From assembly GCF_000025545.1 (NCBI RefSeq), contig NC_013889.1, positions 1,667,501-1,731,500 of the forward strand: a stretch of DNA of 64,000 nt. The letters are read 5' to 3'. Shown in pieces: positions 39,304-48,088 of the stretch. A model generated the notes under the pieces. That model saw only the letters and a program-made list of their open reading frames with translations, ran no database searches and was not told the DNA's origin. The DNA is from Thioalkalivibrio sp. K90mix. Lineage in GTDB: Bacteria > Pseudomonadota > Gammaproteobacteria > Ectothiorhodospirales > Ectothiorhodospiraceae. Each line of letters begins with the position of its first letter. Position 1 is the first letter of the stretch. Position numbers and translations under genes: made by a program.

Positions 39304-39769
39304 CGGGCCAGTCGCGGTAGGGATTCCGGGCCAGCTCGGTGTTGTAGTAGCGCGGGTCGTGCGAGACCTCCTCGCCCAGCCACTCGGGCCGCGGGAACTC
39401 GGCATCGCTTGCGGGCAGCTCCAGCTCGGCCACGATCAGGCCGGTATTGGCGCCCTCGAACACGTCGATCTCGTATTCCCAGCCGTCGACGTCCACCCAG
39501 TAGCGTGTCTTCTCGACCTGCGGGCCGGCGAGGGTGTCGAGCAGGCGGTGCGCCTCTTCGACCGGGATCGCGTACTGGTACTCGTCGCGTTCGACACCGA
39601 GGGTCGCGCTCTTGATGTTCAGGTTCGCGCCCTCCTCGTCCACGCGTACGCGGATCGAGGCGCGGTCGTTGCCGCACAGATAGCCCTGGCGCATGCGCTG
39701 CGAGCGCGCCACGTGGCTGCGCCAGGCATCACTGGCCAGCAGAAACTTGCGTTCGATCTCGCGACCCAT
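39293..39769 (-). CDS. CYTH domain protein (triphosphate-tunnel family)
   Basis: A 158-residue stand-alone CYTH protein. The signature ExExK is seen in MGREIERKFLLASD, and the alternating charged strands (RIRVRVDEEGANLNIKS-like, YEIDVFEG, IVAELEL) are those of the triphosphate tunnel metalloenzyme fold. Bacterial members hydrolyse inorganic triphosphate or are of unknown role. There is no CHAD domain. It precedes the uracil glycosylase gene, overlapping it by 11 bp. Confidence 0.9.
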   Translation of the reverse strand: MGREIERKFLLASDAWRSHVARSQRMRQGYLCGNDRASIRVRVDEEGANLNIKSATLGVERDEYQYAIPVEEAHRLLDTLAGPQVEKTRYWVDVDGWEYEIDVFEGANTGLIVAELELPASDAEFPRPEWLGEEVSHDPRYYNTELARNPYRDWPDAS

Positions 39770-39822
39770 GTCGTCGACTCCCGTCTTTCGGCGAACCGCT
39801 TCGTATCAGGCTTTGGCAGGGG

Positions 39823-39846
39823 CTTCGCCTGCAAGCAGGCTCCCAC
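39823..39846. repeat. Single REP family A unit
   Basis: CTTCGCCTGCAAGCAGGCTC plus CCAC lies in the gap between fabH and the CYTH gene, identical to the unit at 3567-3590 beside the RAYT gene 36 kb away. Confidence 0.75.
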
Positions 39847-39873
39847 AGGAATGGAATCGCGAAGTGGCGCGCG

Positions 39874-40836
39874 CTACATGCGGATCAGCGCGGAGCCCCA
39901 GGTAAAGCCGCCGCCAAAGGCCTCGGTCAGGATCAGGTCGCCCTTCTTGATACGCCCGTCGCGCACGGCAGTATCCAGCGCCAGCGGGATGGACGCGGCG
40001 GAGGTGTTGCCGTGCCGGTCGACCGTGACCACAACGTTGTCCATGGACATGTTCAGCTTCTTGGCGGTGGCCTGGATAATGCGGATGTTGGCCTGGTGCG
40101 GGACCAGCCAGTCCAGCTCGGACTTGTCGATCCCGTTGTACTCCAGCGTCTCGTCGACGATCTGATCCAGCGTATTGACGGCAACGCGGAAGACCGCGCG
40201 GCCCTCCATGCGGATGAACTCGAGATCCGGGTTGTCGCCGGGCTGCGAGACCCCGCCCGGGACCTCCAGCAGGCCCTTGTGGTGGCCATCCGCGTGCAGG
40301 TGGGTCGAGATGATGCCCGGGTCCGGCGAGCGCGACAGCACCACCGCGCCGGCACCATCGCCCCACAGGATGCAGTTGCCGCGGTCGGTGTAGTCGGTGA
40401 TGCGCGAGAGCGTCTCGGCCCCGACGACCAGCACATGCCGGATCTCGTCGCTCTGCATGAAGCGATCGGCCGTGGCGAGTGCATAGACAAAACCGGAACA
40501 CACCGCCTGCACGTCGAAGGCCGGGCAGCCGCCAATCCCCAGCTTGGCCTGCAGGATGCACGCGGTACTGGGAAAGATCTGGTCCGGGGTCGTGGTGGCG
40601 ACGATGATCAGGTCCAGGTCGGCGGGGCGGATGCCCGCGGCGTCCAGCGCGCGTTCGGCGGCCTTCAGCGCCAGGTCGGAGGTCACCTGATTCTCGGCCA
40701 CGATGTGGCGCTCGCGAATCCCGGTGCGCTCCTGGATCCAGGCATCCGATGTATCCACCATGGCCTCGAGATCGGCGTTGGTCAGGATGCGCTCGGGCAG
40801 GTAGCTCCCGGTCCCGCTGATGCGTGCATGCTTCAT
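39874..40836 (-). CDS. fabH: 3-oxoacyl-ACP synthase III
   Basis: Condenses acetyl-CoA with malonyl-ACP to start fatty-acid synthesis. The 320 residues contain the catalytic triad: Cys113 in [13 protein letters not shown], His in [11 protein letters not shown] and Asn in [14 protein letters not shown]. It overlaps the plsX stop by four bases (ATGA), the usual arrangement in rpmF-plsX-fabH. The downstream fabD-fabG-acpP genes normally found next are absent here; a REP unit and the CYTH gene follow instead. Confidence 0.96.
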   Translation of the reverse strand: MKHARISGTGSYLPERILTNADLEAMVDTSDAWIQERTGIRERHIVAENQVTSDLALKAAERALDAAGIRPADLDLIIVATTTPDQIFPSTACILQAKLGIGGCPAFDVQAVCSGFVYALATADRFMQSDEIRHVLVVGAETLSRITDYTDRGNCILWGDGAGAVVLSRSPDPGIISTHLHADGHHKGLLEVPGGVSQPGDNPDLEFIRMEGRAVFRVAVNTLDQIVDETLEYNGIDKSELDWLVPHQANIRIIQATAKKLNMSMDNVVVTVDRHGNTSAASIPLALDTAVRDGRIKKGDLILTEAFGGGFTWGSALIRM

Positions 40837-41861
40837 TGCGCGTGCTCCTGCCCCAGTAACTGTCCCAGCTGCTTGTCGATGCGGCTGGAGATGTTGGCCT
40901 CGGCCTCGACCCGGGCAATGCGGATCGCGTATTCGAATGCCAGGGCATCGGCACTGCCGTGGCTCTTGATCACCACGCCCTGCAACCCCAGCAGCGAGGC
41001 CCCGTTGTAACGCCGGTGGTCAAAGCGGTGGCGCAACCGGCGCAGCACGGGCAGCGCGAACAGACCGGCCAGCCGCGAGTACAGCGAGGCGCGGAACTCG
41101 GCCTTCATGTTCGTGGAGATCATCTTGGCCACGCCCTCGCTGACCTTCAGCGCCACGTTGCCGACAAAGCCGTCGCAGACCACCACGTCGACATCGCTGC
41201 AGTAGACGTCGTTGCCCTCGACGAAGCCGACATAGTTCAGGCTGGATTCCTCCAGCATGCGGCCCGCCTCGCGTACCCGGTCGTTACCCTTGATGGCCTC
41301 CGACCCGATATTGAGCAGCCCCACCTTGGGGGCCTCGAGCCCGTCCACCGCATTCGCCAGCACCGAGCCCATGACCGCGAACTGGTACAGGTGTGCCGCC
41401 TCGACGTCCACGTTGGCGCCGAGATCCAGCATGTGGGTATGACCGTACAAAGACGGCAGCGCAGTCGCGATCGCCGGACGGTCAATCCCCGGCAGGGTCT
41501 TCAGCACATAACGCGCGGTGGCCATCAGCCCGCCGGTGTTACCGGCCGACACGCAGGCCTGGGCCGTGCCTTTCTTGACCTGGTCGATGGCCACCCGCAT
41601 CGAGGAGTCACGCTTGGTACGCAGGGCGACGGCCGGCGACTCCTCCATGCCGACCACCTGGCTGGCATGCACGATTTCAACGCGATCGCGCTCGGTCGCC
41701 GTCCATTCGGCAAGACCGGATTCGATCGTCGCCTCGTCCCCCACCAGCAGCAAGCGGAAGTCGTCTGCCACCTTCAGCGAACGGCGGGCAGCCGGGAGCA
41801 CCACGGGGGCCCCGTGGTCGCCGCCCATCACATCCAGGGCGATGGTGAATTCACGGCTCAT
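40833..41861 (-). CDS. plsX: Phosphate acyltransferase PlsX
   Basis: Converts acyl-ACP to acyl-phosphate for phospholipid synthesis. The 342 residues start [20 protein letters not shown], the PlsX signature, and contain [19 protein letters not shown] and [16 protein letters not shown]. It follows rpmF by 75 bp and overlaps fabH by four bases, consistent with coordinated control of lipid and ribosome synthesis in this cluster. Confidence 0.96.
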   Translation of the reverse strand: MSREFTIALDVMGGDHGAPVVLPAARRSLKVADDFRLLLVGDEATIESGLAEWTATERDRVEIVHASQVVGMEESPAVALRTKRDSSMRVAIDQVKKGTAQACVSAGNTGGLMATARYVLKTLPGIDRPAIATALPSLYGHTHMLDLGANVDVEAAHLYQFAVMGSVLANAVDGLEAPKVGLLNIGSEAIKGNDRVREAGRMLEESSLNYVGFVEGNDVYCSDVDVVVCDGFVGNVALKVSEGVAKMISTNMKAEFRASLYSRLAGLFALPVLRRLRHRFDHRRYNGASLLGLQGVVIKSHGSADALAFEYAIRIARVEAEANISSRIDKQLGQLLGQEHAQ

Positions 41862-41936
41862 GCGCGGGCCCGATTAAACGCGGAAAGGCCACGGTGCAGC
41901 CGCAGCCGTGGCCCCAGCAAGGTCATCACGCCGAGC

Positions 41937-42134
41937 TTAGTCTTCGTCGTCTTCGACTTCGACGTCCTGCTGGATCACCTGACGACCACGGTAAAACCCG
42001 TCCGGGGTCACGTGGTGCCGGCGATGGACCTCTCCGGTGGTCGGATCGGTGGACAGGGTCGCGCCCTTCAGCCCGTCGTGGGAGCGGCGCATATCGCGCT
42101 TGGAACGGGTCTTGCGGCGTTGTTGCACAGCCAT
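41937..42134 (-). CDS. rpmF: 50S ribosomal protein L32
   Basis: A 65-residue basic protein starting [20 protein letters not shown], the L32 signature, with the [13 protein letters not shown]-terminal part. It lies between yceD and plsX in the conserved yceD-rpmF-plsX-fabH order. It lacks the zinc-binding cysteines that some L32 proteins carry, so it is of the zinc-free type. TCTGGAG precedes the ATG. Confidence 0.97.
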   Translation of the reverse strand: MAVQQRRKTRSKRDMRRSHDGLKGATLSTDPTTGEVHRRHHVTPDGFYRGRQVIQQDVEVEDDED

Positions 42135-42213
42135 GATGAATCTCCAGATTAATCAAATCCCGCCTGTGCGGGGTTAGCCCGAATCAAAAACGGGCGCAAG
42201 TATAGCGTTTCGA

Positions 42214-42240
42214 GCCGGGCGGCGCCCTGCTCCGCCCGGC
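42214..42240 (-). other. Strong hairpin between yceD and rpmF
   Basis: GCCGGGCGG and CCGCCCGGC form a perfect 9-bp stem with a 9-base loop, directly after the yceD stop codon. No T-run follows, so it is more likely an RNA processing or stability element than a terminator. Confidence 0.5.
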
Positions 42241-42762
42241 CTACCGATCGTTGCCGTGGCTCGAACTGCCCTTTAGCTGCTCGAGCACCGCAAACGGGTT
42301 GTCCTCGCGCTGCCCGGGAACAAACTCGGGCTCCACCGCCGGCTCGCAGTCCGCGTGGCGCGGCACCAGCGGCCAGGCCAGCAGCACCTCGTCCTCGGCC
42401 CACACGGCCGGGTGCAGCCGTCCGTCGTCCGCGAGTTCGAGGATGTCCTCGTCCGCGCCCAGGCCTTCTACGGAGCCGCCCGCCGGCAGGATCACCGCAT
42501 CGGTCTCCAGCCGGAATTCCCAGGCCATCGGCTGCAGGCAGCGCTGGCAGGTCTGCCACAGCTCGCCGGTGATCACACCGGTCAGCCGCACCTCGTCCAG
42601 CGCCCCGCGCTCCAGCCCGAAACGGACATGGACTCGCAGCGGGTGCTCGGCCAGCGACTCGTCCCGCAGGCGCGGCAGGTCCTCCGCAGACAAATCGCCT
42701 TCGAATTCCTGGTGCCGGGCTCGTGGCTGCCACGGGTCGAGAGATACGGGAATACGACTCAT
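42241..42762 (-). CDS. yceD: YceD family protein (DUF177), 23S rRNA accumulation factor
   Basis: A 173-residue protein of the DUF177 family, which in other species is needed for normal 23S rRNA accumulation. The conserved cysteine pair in GELWQTCQRCLQPMAWEF and the acidic C-terminal part with the terminal REDNPFAVLEQLK phrase are diagnostic. It is the first gene of the yceD-rpmF-plsX-fabH run. In many gammaproteobacteria yceF lies just upstream and divergent; here two carboxylase genes stand between them. Confidence 0.93.
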   Translation of the reverse strand: MSRIPVSLDPWQPRARHQEFEGDLSAEDLPRLRDESLAEHPLRVHVRFGLERGALDEVRLTGVITGELWQTCQRCLQPMAWEFRLETDAVILPAGGSVEGLGADEDILELADDGRLHPAVWAEDEVLLAWPLVPRHADCEPAVEPEFVPGQREDNPFAVLEQLKGSSSHGNDR

Positions 42763-42893
42763 AGAACACTCAAATACAAGGGCGCGGAATATACGCGCGC
42801 GAGGGCTGTTCTGTCAAAGCGAAACAGAAACTTGCAGCCCTTCGACTGCATGCCGATACTCGGGTTGTCACTGACCTTCCCGGGACCTTCCGT

Positions 42894-44312
42894 TTGATCC
42901 GCAAGCTGCTCATAGCCAACCGGGGCGAGATTGCCGTGCGCCTGATCCGGGCCTGCGCGGAGATGGGAATTACCTCGGTCGCGGTGCATACCGATGCCGA
43001 CCGCCACGCCCTGCACGTAAAAAAGGCGGACGAGGCCTATGCGATCGGGCCCGACAGCATGGGTGGGTATCTCAGCATCCACCGGCTGATCAGCGTCGCT
43101 CGGGCCGCCGGCTGTGATGCCGTGCACCCCGGATACGGTTTTCTCTCGGAGAACGCGGATTTCGCGGCGGCCTGCGCGGCGCGCGGGCTCATCTGGGTCG
43201 GCCCGGACGCCAGCGTCATCCGCCGCATGGGCGACAAGGTGGCCGCGCGACAGGCGATGATCGAGGCCGGGGTGCCGGTCACCCCCGGATCGGAGGGCAA
43301 CCTGGAGACCCTGGAGGCCGCACTGGAGGCCGCCGAGGCCATCGGGTATCCGGTAATGCTCAAGGCCACCAGTGGCGGCGGCGGGCGCGGCATCCGGCTG
43401 TGCGAAGACCCGGACGCCCTGCGGCGCAACTTCGACCGCGTGCGCTCGGAGGCCACGCGTGCATTCGGCAGTACCGAAATCTTCCTGGAAAAGGCCGTGG
43501 TCAACCCACGCCACATCGAGGTCCAGATCCTCGCCGACACCCATGGCAATGCCGTTCACCTGTACGAGCGTGACTGCTCCGTGCAGCGGCGCCATCAGAA
43601 ACTGATCGAAATCGCCCCTTCACCGCAATTGAACGAGGCACAACGCGAGCGCCTGGGCGCGCTGGCCGTCACGGCCGCACAGACGGTCGGGTACCAGAAT
43701 GCCGGGACTGTCGAGTTCCTGATGGACGGCGACGATACGTTTTATTTCATGGAGATGAACACGCGTCTTCAAGTAGAACATCCAGCTACCGAGATGATCA
43801 CGGGAGTGGACATCGTCCAGGAGCAGCTGCGCATCGCCAGTGGCGAACCCCTGCGTTACGACCAGTCGCAGATCTCCCGCCGTGGCTTCGCCATGGAGTT
43901 CCGGATCAACGCGGAAGACCCGACCAATGACTTTCTGCCGAGCTTTGGTCGCATTACGCGCTACTTTGCCCCGGGCGGGCCGGGCGTGCGCACCGACGGC
44001 GCGATCTACACCGGCTACGAGATCCCGCCGCACTACGATTCGATGTGCGCCAAGCTGATCTGCTGGGCGCTGGAATGGGACGACCTGCTGACGCGCAGCA
44101 ACCGCGCCCTGCGCGACATGGGCGTATTCGGGGTCAAAACCACCATCCCGTATCACCTGGCGATCGTGAATCACCCGGACTTTCGCCGCGCGGATTTCAA
44201 TACCGGCTTCATTGCCGAGCACCCTGAACTGACCAATCTTCCGGCCAAGCGCTCCGACCGCCAGCTGGCCGTCGCAATCGCCGCCGCTATCGCCGCCCAC
44301 CACGGGCTCTAG
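42894..44312 (+). CDS. pycA: Biotin carboxylase subunit (pyruvate carboxylase subunit A)
   Basis: ATP-dependent biotin carboxylase. The 472 residues start MIRKLLIANRGEIAVRLIRA and contain the ATP-grasp block KATSGGGGRGIRLCED, the catalytic CSVQRRHQKLIEIAPSP and the motif EMNTRLQVEHPATEMITGVD. Because the next gene encodes a carboxyltransferase fused to a biotin carrier, this is probably the A subunit of a two-subunit pyruvate carboxylase rather than acetyl-CoA carboxylase AccC. The start is a TTG at 42894 with only weak upstream pairing; no better start gives the conserved N-terminus. It would serve anaplerotic CO2 fixation. Confidence 0.88.
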   Translation: MIRKLLIANRGEIAVRLIRACAEMGITSVAVHTDADRHALHVKKADEAYAIGPDSMGGYLSIHRLISVARAAGCDAVHPGYGFLSENADFAAACAARGLIWVGPDASVIRRMGDKVAARQAMIEAGVPVTPGSEGNLETLEAALEAAEAIGYPVMLKATSGGGGRGIRLCEDPDALRRNFDRVRSEATRAFGSTEIFLEKAVVNPRHIEVQILADTHGNAVHLYERDCSVQRRHQKLIEIAPSPQLNEAQRERLGALAVTAAQTVGYQNAGTVEFLMDGDDTFYFMEMNTRLQVEHPATEMITGVDIVQEQLRIASGEPLRYDQSQISRRGFAMEFRINAEDPTNDFLPSFGRITRYFAPGGPGVRTDGAIYTGYEIPPHYDSMCAKLICWALEWDDLLTRSNRALRDMGVFGVKTTIPYHLAIVNHPDFRRADFNTGFIAEHPELTNLPAKRSDRQLAVAIAAAIAAHHGL

Positions 44313-44338
44313 AAAGTCACTGCCCCACCGGACTAGCC

Positions 44339-46165
44339 ATGGATCGAGTTCACATTACGGATGTCACCCTGCGCGACGGCCACCAAAGCCTGATCGCCAC
44401 GCGCATGCGCACCGAGGACATGCTGCCGATCTGCGAGCAGATGGACGCGATCGGCTTCCACTCCCTCGAGGCCTGGGGCGGGGCCACGTTCGACGCCTGC
44501 GTGCGCTTTCTGAAGGAAGACCCGTGGGAGCGCCTGCACCAGCTCAAGGGCGCACTGCCCAATACCCCGCTGCAGATGCTGCTGCGCGGGCAGAACCTGC
44601 TCGGCTACCGCCACTATGCCGACGACGTCGTTCGCGCCTTCGTCGAGCGCTCGGTGGCCGGCGGCATCGACATCATCCGCATCTTCGACGCGATGAACGA
44701 TGCACGGAACCTGCGCACCGCGATCGAGGCCACACGCAAAGCCGGCGGCCATGCCCAGGGCACGCTGTGCTACACCACCGGACCGGTACACTCCGCCGCC
44801 CAGTTCGTCGCCCTCGCCCGCGAGCTGGTGGCAATGGGGGCGCAGAGCATTGCCATCAAGGACATGGCCGGGTTGCTGACCCCCACCGCCACCCGCGAAC
44901 TGGTGACCGAGCTGGTCGACGCGCTGGATGTCCCGATCCACCTGCATGCGCATGCCACCTCGGGTCTATCCGAGCTGTGCCACTGGCAGGCGATCGAGGC
45001 TGGCTGCCGCCACATCGAGACGGCGATCTCCGCCTTCGCCGGGGGCACCAGCCATCCCCCAACGGAAAGCCTGGTCGCGGCCCTGTCCAGCACAGAACAC
45101 GACACGGGGCTGGATCTCGTGGCCCTGCAGAAAATCGGCCTGTATTTCCACGAGGTGCGCAAGAAGTACCAGCGTTTCGAGAGCGAATACACCGGCGTCG
45201 ACACCCGCGTGCAGGTGAACCAGGTCCCGGGCGGCATGATCTCCAACCTGGCCAATCAGCTGCGCGACCAGAACGCGCTGGACCGCTTTGATGCCGTGCT
45301 GGAGGAAATCCCGCGCGTGCGCGAGGATCTCGGCTACCCGCCCCTGGTCACGCCGACGTCGCAGATCGTCGGGACCCAGGCGGTGATGAACGTACTCGCC
45401 GGGGAGCGCTACAAGACCATCACCAACGAGGTGAAGCAGTACCTGACCGGGCACTACGGCCGTGCACCGGGGCCCATCAACCGTGTCATTCAGCGCAAGG
45501 CGATCGGCAACGCCGAGGTCATCGACGTGCGCCCGGCGGACCTGCTGAAGCCGGAGATGGACCATCTGACCCGGGAGATCGGCGATTTGGCCCAGGGGCC
45601 CGAAGACGTCCTGACCTTCGCGCTGTTTCCCGAGGTCGGCCGGTCCTTCCTCGAGCAACGACGCAACGGCACGCTCGAACCGGAACCATTGAACCTGCCC
45701 GAGAACACACAGGCCGGCTGCCCGGCACCGGTGGAGTTCAACGTCACCTTCCACGGGGAGTCGTACCACATCCGCGTGAATGGCAGCGGCCATCACCGCG
45801 AGGATACGCGGCCGATGTACGTCACCATCGACGGTATGCCGGAAGATGTCCTGATCGAGACGCTGGACACGATCGACACGGCCGGTGGCGGTGGTGCCGA
45901 ATCACCGCGCACAGGCAAGAAATCCCGCCGCGCCACCCGCCCGGGCGATGTGACCACGTCCATGCCCGGAACCGTCATCGACGTACTAGTGGCCGAGGGC
46001 GACACCGTGGAGGCCGGCCAGCCGGTGCTGGTGCTCGAGGCGATGAAGATGGAGTCCGAGATCGCCGCACCCATCGCCGGCACGGTACGCGCGGTGAACG
46101 TGGCCAAAGGTGCGGCCGCCAATCCGGACGATGCCCTGATCGAGATCGATTCTCCCGATGGGTAA
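44339..46165 (+). CDS. pycB: Pyruvate carboxylase subunit B / oxaloacetate decarboxylase alpha-type, with biotinyl domain
   Basis: A 608-residue carboxyltransferase. The N-terminal TIM barrel opens VHITDVTLRDGHQSLIATRM and has the metal-binding HLHAHATSGLSE motif; a conserved PYC/OAD domain follows, then a Pro/Gly/Arg-rich linker (~515-535) and a C-terminal biotinyl domain with EAMKMES, whose Lys570 is biotinylated. The membrane beta and gamma subunits of the Na+-pumping oxaloacetate decarboxylase are absent, and pycA is immediately upstream, so carboxylation of pyruvate is the more likely direction. The stop overlaps the yceF start by 8 bp. Confidence 0.88.
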   Translation: MDRVHITDVTLRDGHQSLIATRMRTEDMLPICEQMDAIGFHSLEAWGGATFDACVRFLKEDPWERLHQLKGALPNTPLQMLLRGQNLLGYRHYADDVVRAFVERSVAGGIDIIRIFDAMNDARNLRTAIEATRKAGGHAQGTLCYTTGPVHSAAQFVALARELVAMGAQSIAIKDMAGLLTPTATRELVTELVDALDVPIHLHAHATSGLSELCHWQAIEAGCRHIETAISAFAGGTSHPPTESLVAALSSTEHDTGLDLVALQKIGLYFHEVRKKYQRFESEYTGVDTRVQVNQVPGGMISNLANQLRDQNALDRFDAVLEEIPRVREDLGYPPLVTPTSQIVGTQAVMNVLAGERYKTITNEVKQYLTGHYGRAPGPINRVIQRKAIGNAEVIDVRPADLLKPEMDHLTREIGDLAQGPEDVLTFALFPEVGRSFLEQRRNGTLEPEPLNLPENTQAGCPAPVEFNVTFHGESYHIRVNGSGHHREDTRPMYVTIDGMPEDVLIETLDTIDTAGGGGAESPRTGKKSRRATRPGDVTTSMPGTVIDVLVAEGDTVEAGQPVLVLEAMKMESEIAAPIAGTVRAVNVAKGAAANPDDALIEIDSPDG

Positions 46166-46766
46166 GCCCGTGCGCGAGATCGTCCTTGCCTCGACCTCGC
46201 CCTATCGCGCCCAGCTATTGCAGCGGCTGCATCTGCCGTTCACGACGGCCGCGCCGCAGGTCGACGAGACGCGGCTTCCGGACGAAGACGCAGCGGCCCT
46301 CGTGCGGCGCCTCGCCGAGGCCAAGGCACGAGCGGTCACCGGCGGCACCCACCCGGACGCATTGATCATTGGTTCCGACCAAAGCGCCAGCCATGGGGGC
46401 CGTATCCTCGGCAAACCGGGCAATGCCGAGCGCGCACGCGAACAGCTGGCCTCGCTGTCCGGCGGCACGGTCACCTTTCACACCGGGCTGTGCCTGCTGG
46501 ATGCCTCCAGCGGCGAGGCACGGGTGGAGGACGTTGAATACACCGTCACCTTTCGCCGGCTGTCGGACGCGGAGATTCGAGCCTATGTCGCGCTGGACAA
46601 TCCCGTGGACTGCGCCGGCAGCTTCAAGTCGGAGGGACTGGGGGTCAGTCTGTTCGAGCGCATGGAGGGTTCGGACCCTACCGCCCTGGTGGGTCTGCCG
46701 CTGATCCGCCTGTGCCACTGGCTGCGGGAAGCCGGTATTGCCATGCCCCCCACCGAGGAGCGCTGA
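46158..46766 (+). CDS. yceF: Maf-family nucleotide pyrophosphatase (YceF type)
   Basis: House-cleaning pyrophosphatase; the YceF subgroup prefers 7-methyl-GTP. The 202 residues start EIVLASTSPYRAQLLQRL and include the catalytic block PDALIIGSDQSASHGG and the CAGSFKSEGLGVSLFERMEG segment. It overlaps the carboxylase gene by 8 bp and ends exactly next to the stop of the convergent ArsR gene: the two stop codons together read TGATCA. Its normal neighbour yceD lies 3.4 kb away, separated by the pyc pair. Confidence 0.92.
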   Translation: MGKPVREIVLASTSPYRAQLLQRLHLPFTTAAPQVDETRLPDEDAAALVRRLAEAKARAVTGGTHPDALIIGSDQSASHGGRILGKPGNAERAREQLASLSGGTVTFHTGLCLLDASSGEARVEDVEYTVTFRRLSDAEIRAYVALDNPVDCAGSFKSEGLGVSLFERMEGSDPTALVGLPLIRLCHWLREAGIAMPPTEER

Positions 46767-47141
46767 TCAGGTCTCCGGCGAGCGCCGGGAAACCGGAAGA
46801 TCCAGGTCGGCATCACGCCACATCGCCTGCAGGCGCGCATGATCCTCGCGCAGCGTGCCGTCCACGCGCGAAGCCCCGGCGGTCGATGCCAGTACCTCGC
46901 GGGCCCACTCCGGCAATTGCGGGTGCAACCGATAGTAGATCCAGTTGCTTTCGCGTCGGGTCGTCACCACGTCCTGCTGACGCAGCGCGGCCAGATGACG
47001 CGAGACCTTCGGCTGCGAGATCTCCAGCGCGGTCATCAGCTCGCATACACAGAGCTCGCACTCCATTTGAATCAGCAGCATCGAACGCAAGCGGGTGTCG
47101 TCCGACAGCAAGCTGAAGAAAACGGAGGGGGTCAGAGACAT
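46767..47141 (-). CDS. ArsR/SmtB-family metal-responsive repressor
   Basis: A 124-residue winged-helix repressor. The helix-turn-helix reads LEISQPKVSRHLAALRQQ, and the metal-sensing site is visible as ECELCVCEL (Cys28, Cys31, Cys33), the arrangement of arsenite-sensing ArsR of E. coli. A 12-bp palindrome lies in the gap upstream and could be the operator. It is the last gene of a run that includes an ankyrin protein and two multicopper oxidases on the same strand; no arsenite pump or reductase is nearby, so the true inducer could be arsenite, antimonite or copper-related stress. Annotating the gene itself as arsR would go beyond the evidence. Confidence 0.88.
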   Translation of the reverse strand: MSLTPSVFFSLLSDDTRLRSMLLIQMECELCVCELMTALEISQPKVSRHLAALRQQDVVTTRRESNWIYYRLHPQLPEWAREVLASTAGASRVDGTLREDHARLQAMWRDADLDLPVSRRSPET

Positions 47142-47179
47142 AGCAAATCCACTTCGGCCGATCCGGCCACTATAACTCG

Positions 47180-47191
47180 GCCTTTAAAGGC
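47180..47191. promoter_or_regulatory. Perfect 12-bp palindrome upstream of the ArsR-type gene
   Basis: GCCTTTAAAGGC sits 39-50 bp before the repressor start codon, in the 109-bp gap after the ankyrin gene. A TATAGT hexamer lies nearby on the minus strand. The position suits an operator for autoregulation, but ArsR operators are usually longer (12-2-12), so this is tentative. Confidence 0.4.
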
Positions 47192-47250
47192 AAGATTAGC
47201 ACGCACGGGCACCCAAGGACCCCAGTGCGTGCGGGTATGCAGCAAAACCA

Positions 47251-48018
47251 TTAGTGATGACGGTGGTGAGGCGGGCGCTGACTGGCGTCGGAGGCTTCCG
47301 GGTCACCTGCGCGGTTGTGATGGCACTGCTCGCCCGAGTCTTCGCTGGCCGGAGCGGCATCCAGTAACGCCACGATCCGGTCATACGAGGCCACCGCCTC
47401 GTTGCGCGAACGGTAGTGATCATGCGGCCCCTCGTCCGCCCCATGGTCATGCTCGCCGTGGTGACCACCCGCATCTTCTTCCGGCATCGCCAGCGCCAGT
47501 TCATGCATGTGCTCGGCCAGGGACACCGGCGTGGTACCGTTGTATCGCACGTGCTGCGGGTCGGCACCCGCGCCCAACAGGGCCTCCACCATGGTGGGAT
47601 ACCCGTAGAGCGTCGCGTAAGCCAGGGCAGTGGTGCCGCGCGGACCCGCCGCATCGACCTCCAGGTCGTCCTCCCGCAACAGGCGCTCCACCACATCCGG
47701 CTGTCCGCCGTGCACGGCCTTCATCAGCACCGTCACCCCTTCACGTTCACGGGCATTCACATCGGCACCCGCCTCGATCAGGCGATCCACGATCTCGACA
47801 TCCCCGGCAACTGCCACCAGCAACGGCGTGAGTTCCCAGGGTCGCTGGGCAACATTGGGGTCAGCCCCCTGGCCAAGCCAGTGCGAGACCTTCTCCTGGT
47901 CGCCCGCGACGACCGCCTGCATTAACGCCGCGTCGGCCTCGTCGTTCGCCTGCACTAGCCCCCAGGAAACACCCAGCAGCATGACGACGACCCCGACAAA
48001 AGCCTTGGACTTGTTCAT
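47251..48018 (-). CDS. Periplasmic ankyrin-repeat protein with His-rich tail
   Basis: A 255-residue exported protein. A signal peptide (~1-25, VVVMLLGVSWGLVQA) is followed by about five ankyrin repeats (~28-170; LIEAGADVNAREREGVTVLM, ALLGAGADPQHVRYNGTTPV). The last ~70 residues are rich in His and acidic residues (GGHHGEHDHGADEGPHDHYR and the terminal PPHHRHH), a likely metal-binding tail. The ATG at 48018 gives the signal peptide at the N-terminus. It lies between the multicopper-oxidase pair and an ArsR-type gene on the same strand, so a role in copper or other metal handling is plausible but unproven. Confidence 0.8.
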   Translation of the reverse strand: MNKSKAFVGVVVMLLGVSWGLVQANDEADAALMQAVVAGDQEKVSHWLGQGADPNVAQRPWELTPLLVAVAGDVEIVDRLIEAGADVNAREREGVTVLMKAVHGGQPDVVERLLREDDLEVDAAGPRGTTALAYATLYGYPTMVEALLGAGADPQHVRYNGTTPVSLAEHMHELALAMPEEDAGGHHGEHDHGADEGPHDHYRSRNEAVASYDRIVALLDAAPASEDSGEQCHHNRAGDPEASDASQRPPHHRHH

Positions 48019-48088
48019 GTCCTTCCTCCTGACAGCTGGCATCCGCAGGACCCGGTGACACCCCGGCCCCGCGGACAACCAGTCAGCC

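Noticed and set aside
44339-46165. Alpha subunit of a Na+-pumping oxaloacetate decarboxylase
   Set aside because: No beta or gamma membrane subunits nearby, and a biotin carboxylase gene is directly upstream, so pyruvate carboxylase is more likely. Sequence alone cannot fully exclude it.
46767-47141. Arsenic resistance operon
   Set aside because: Only the regulator is present; no arsenite efflux or arsenate reductase gene is adjacent.
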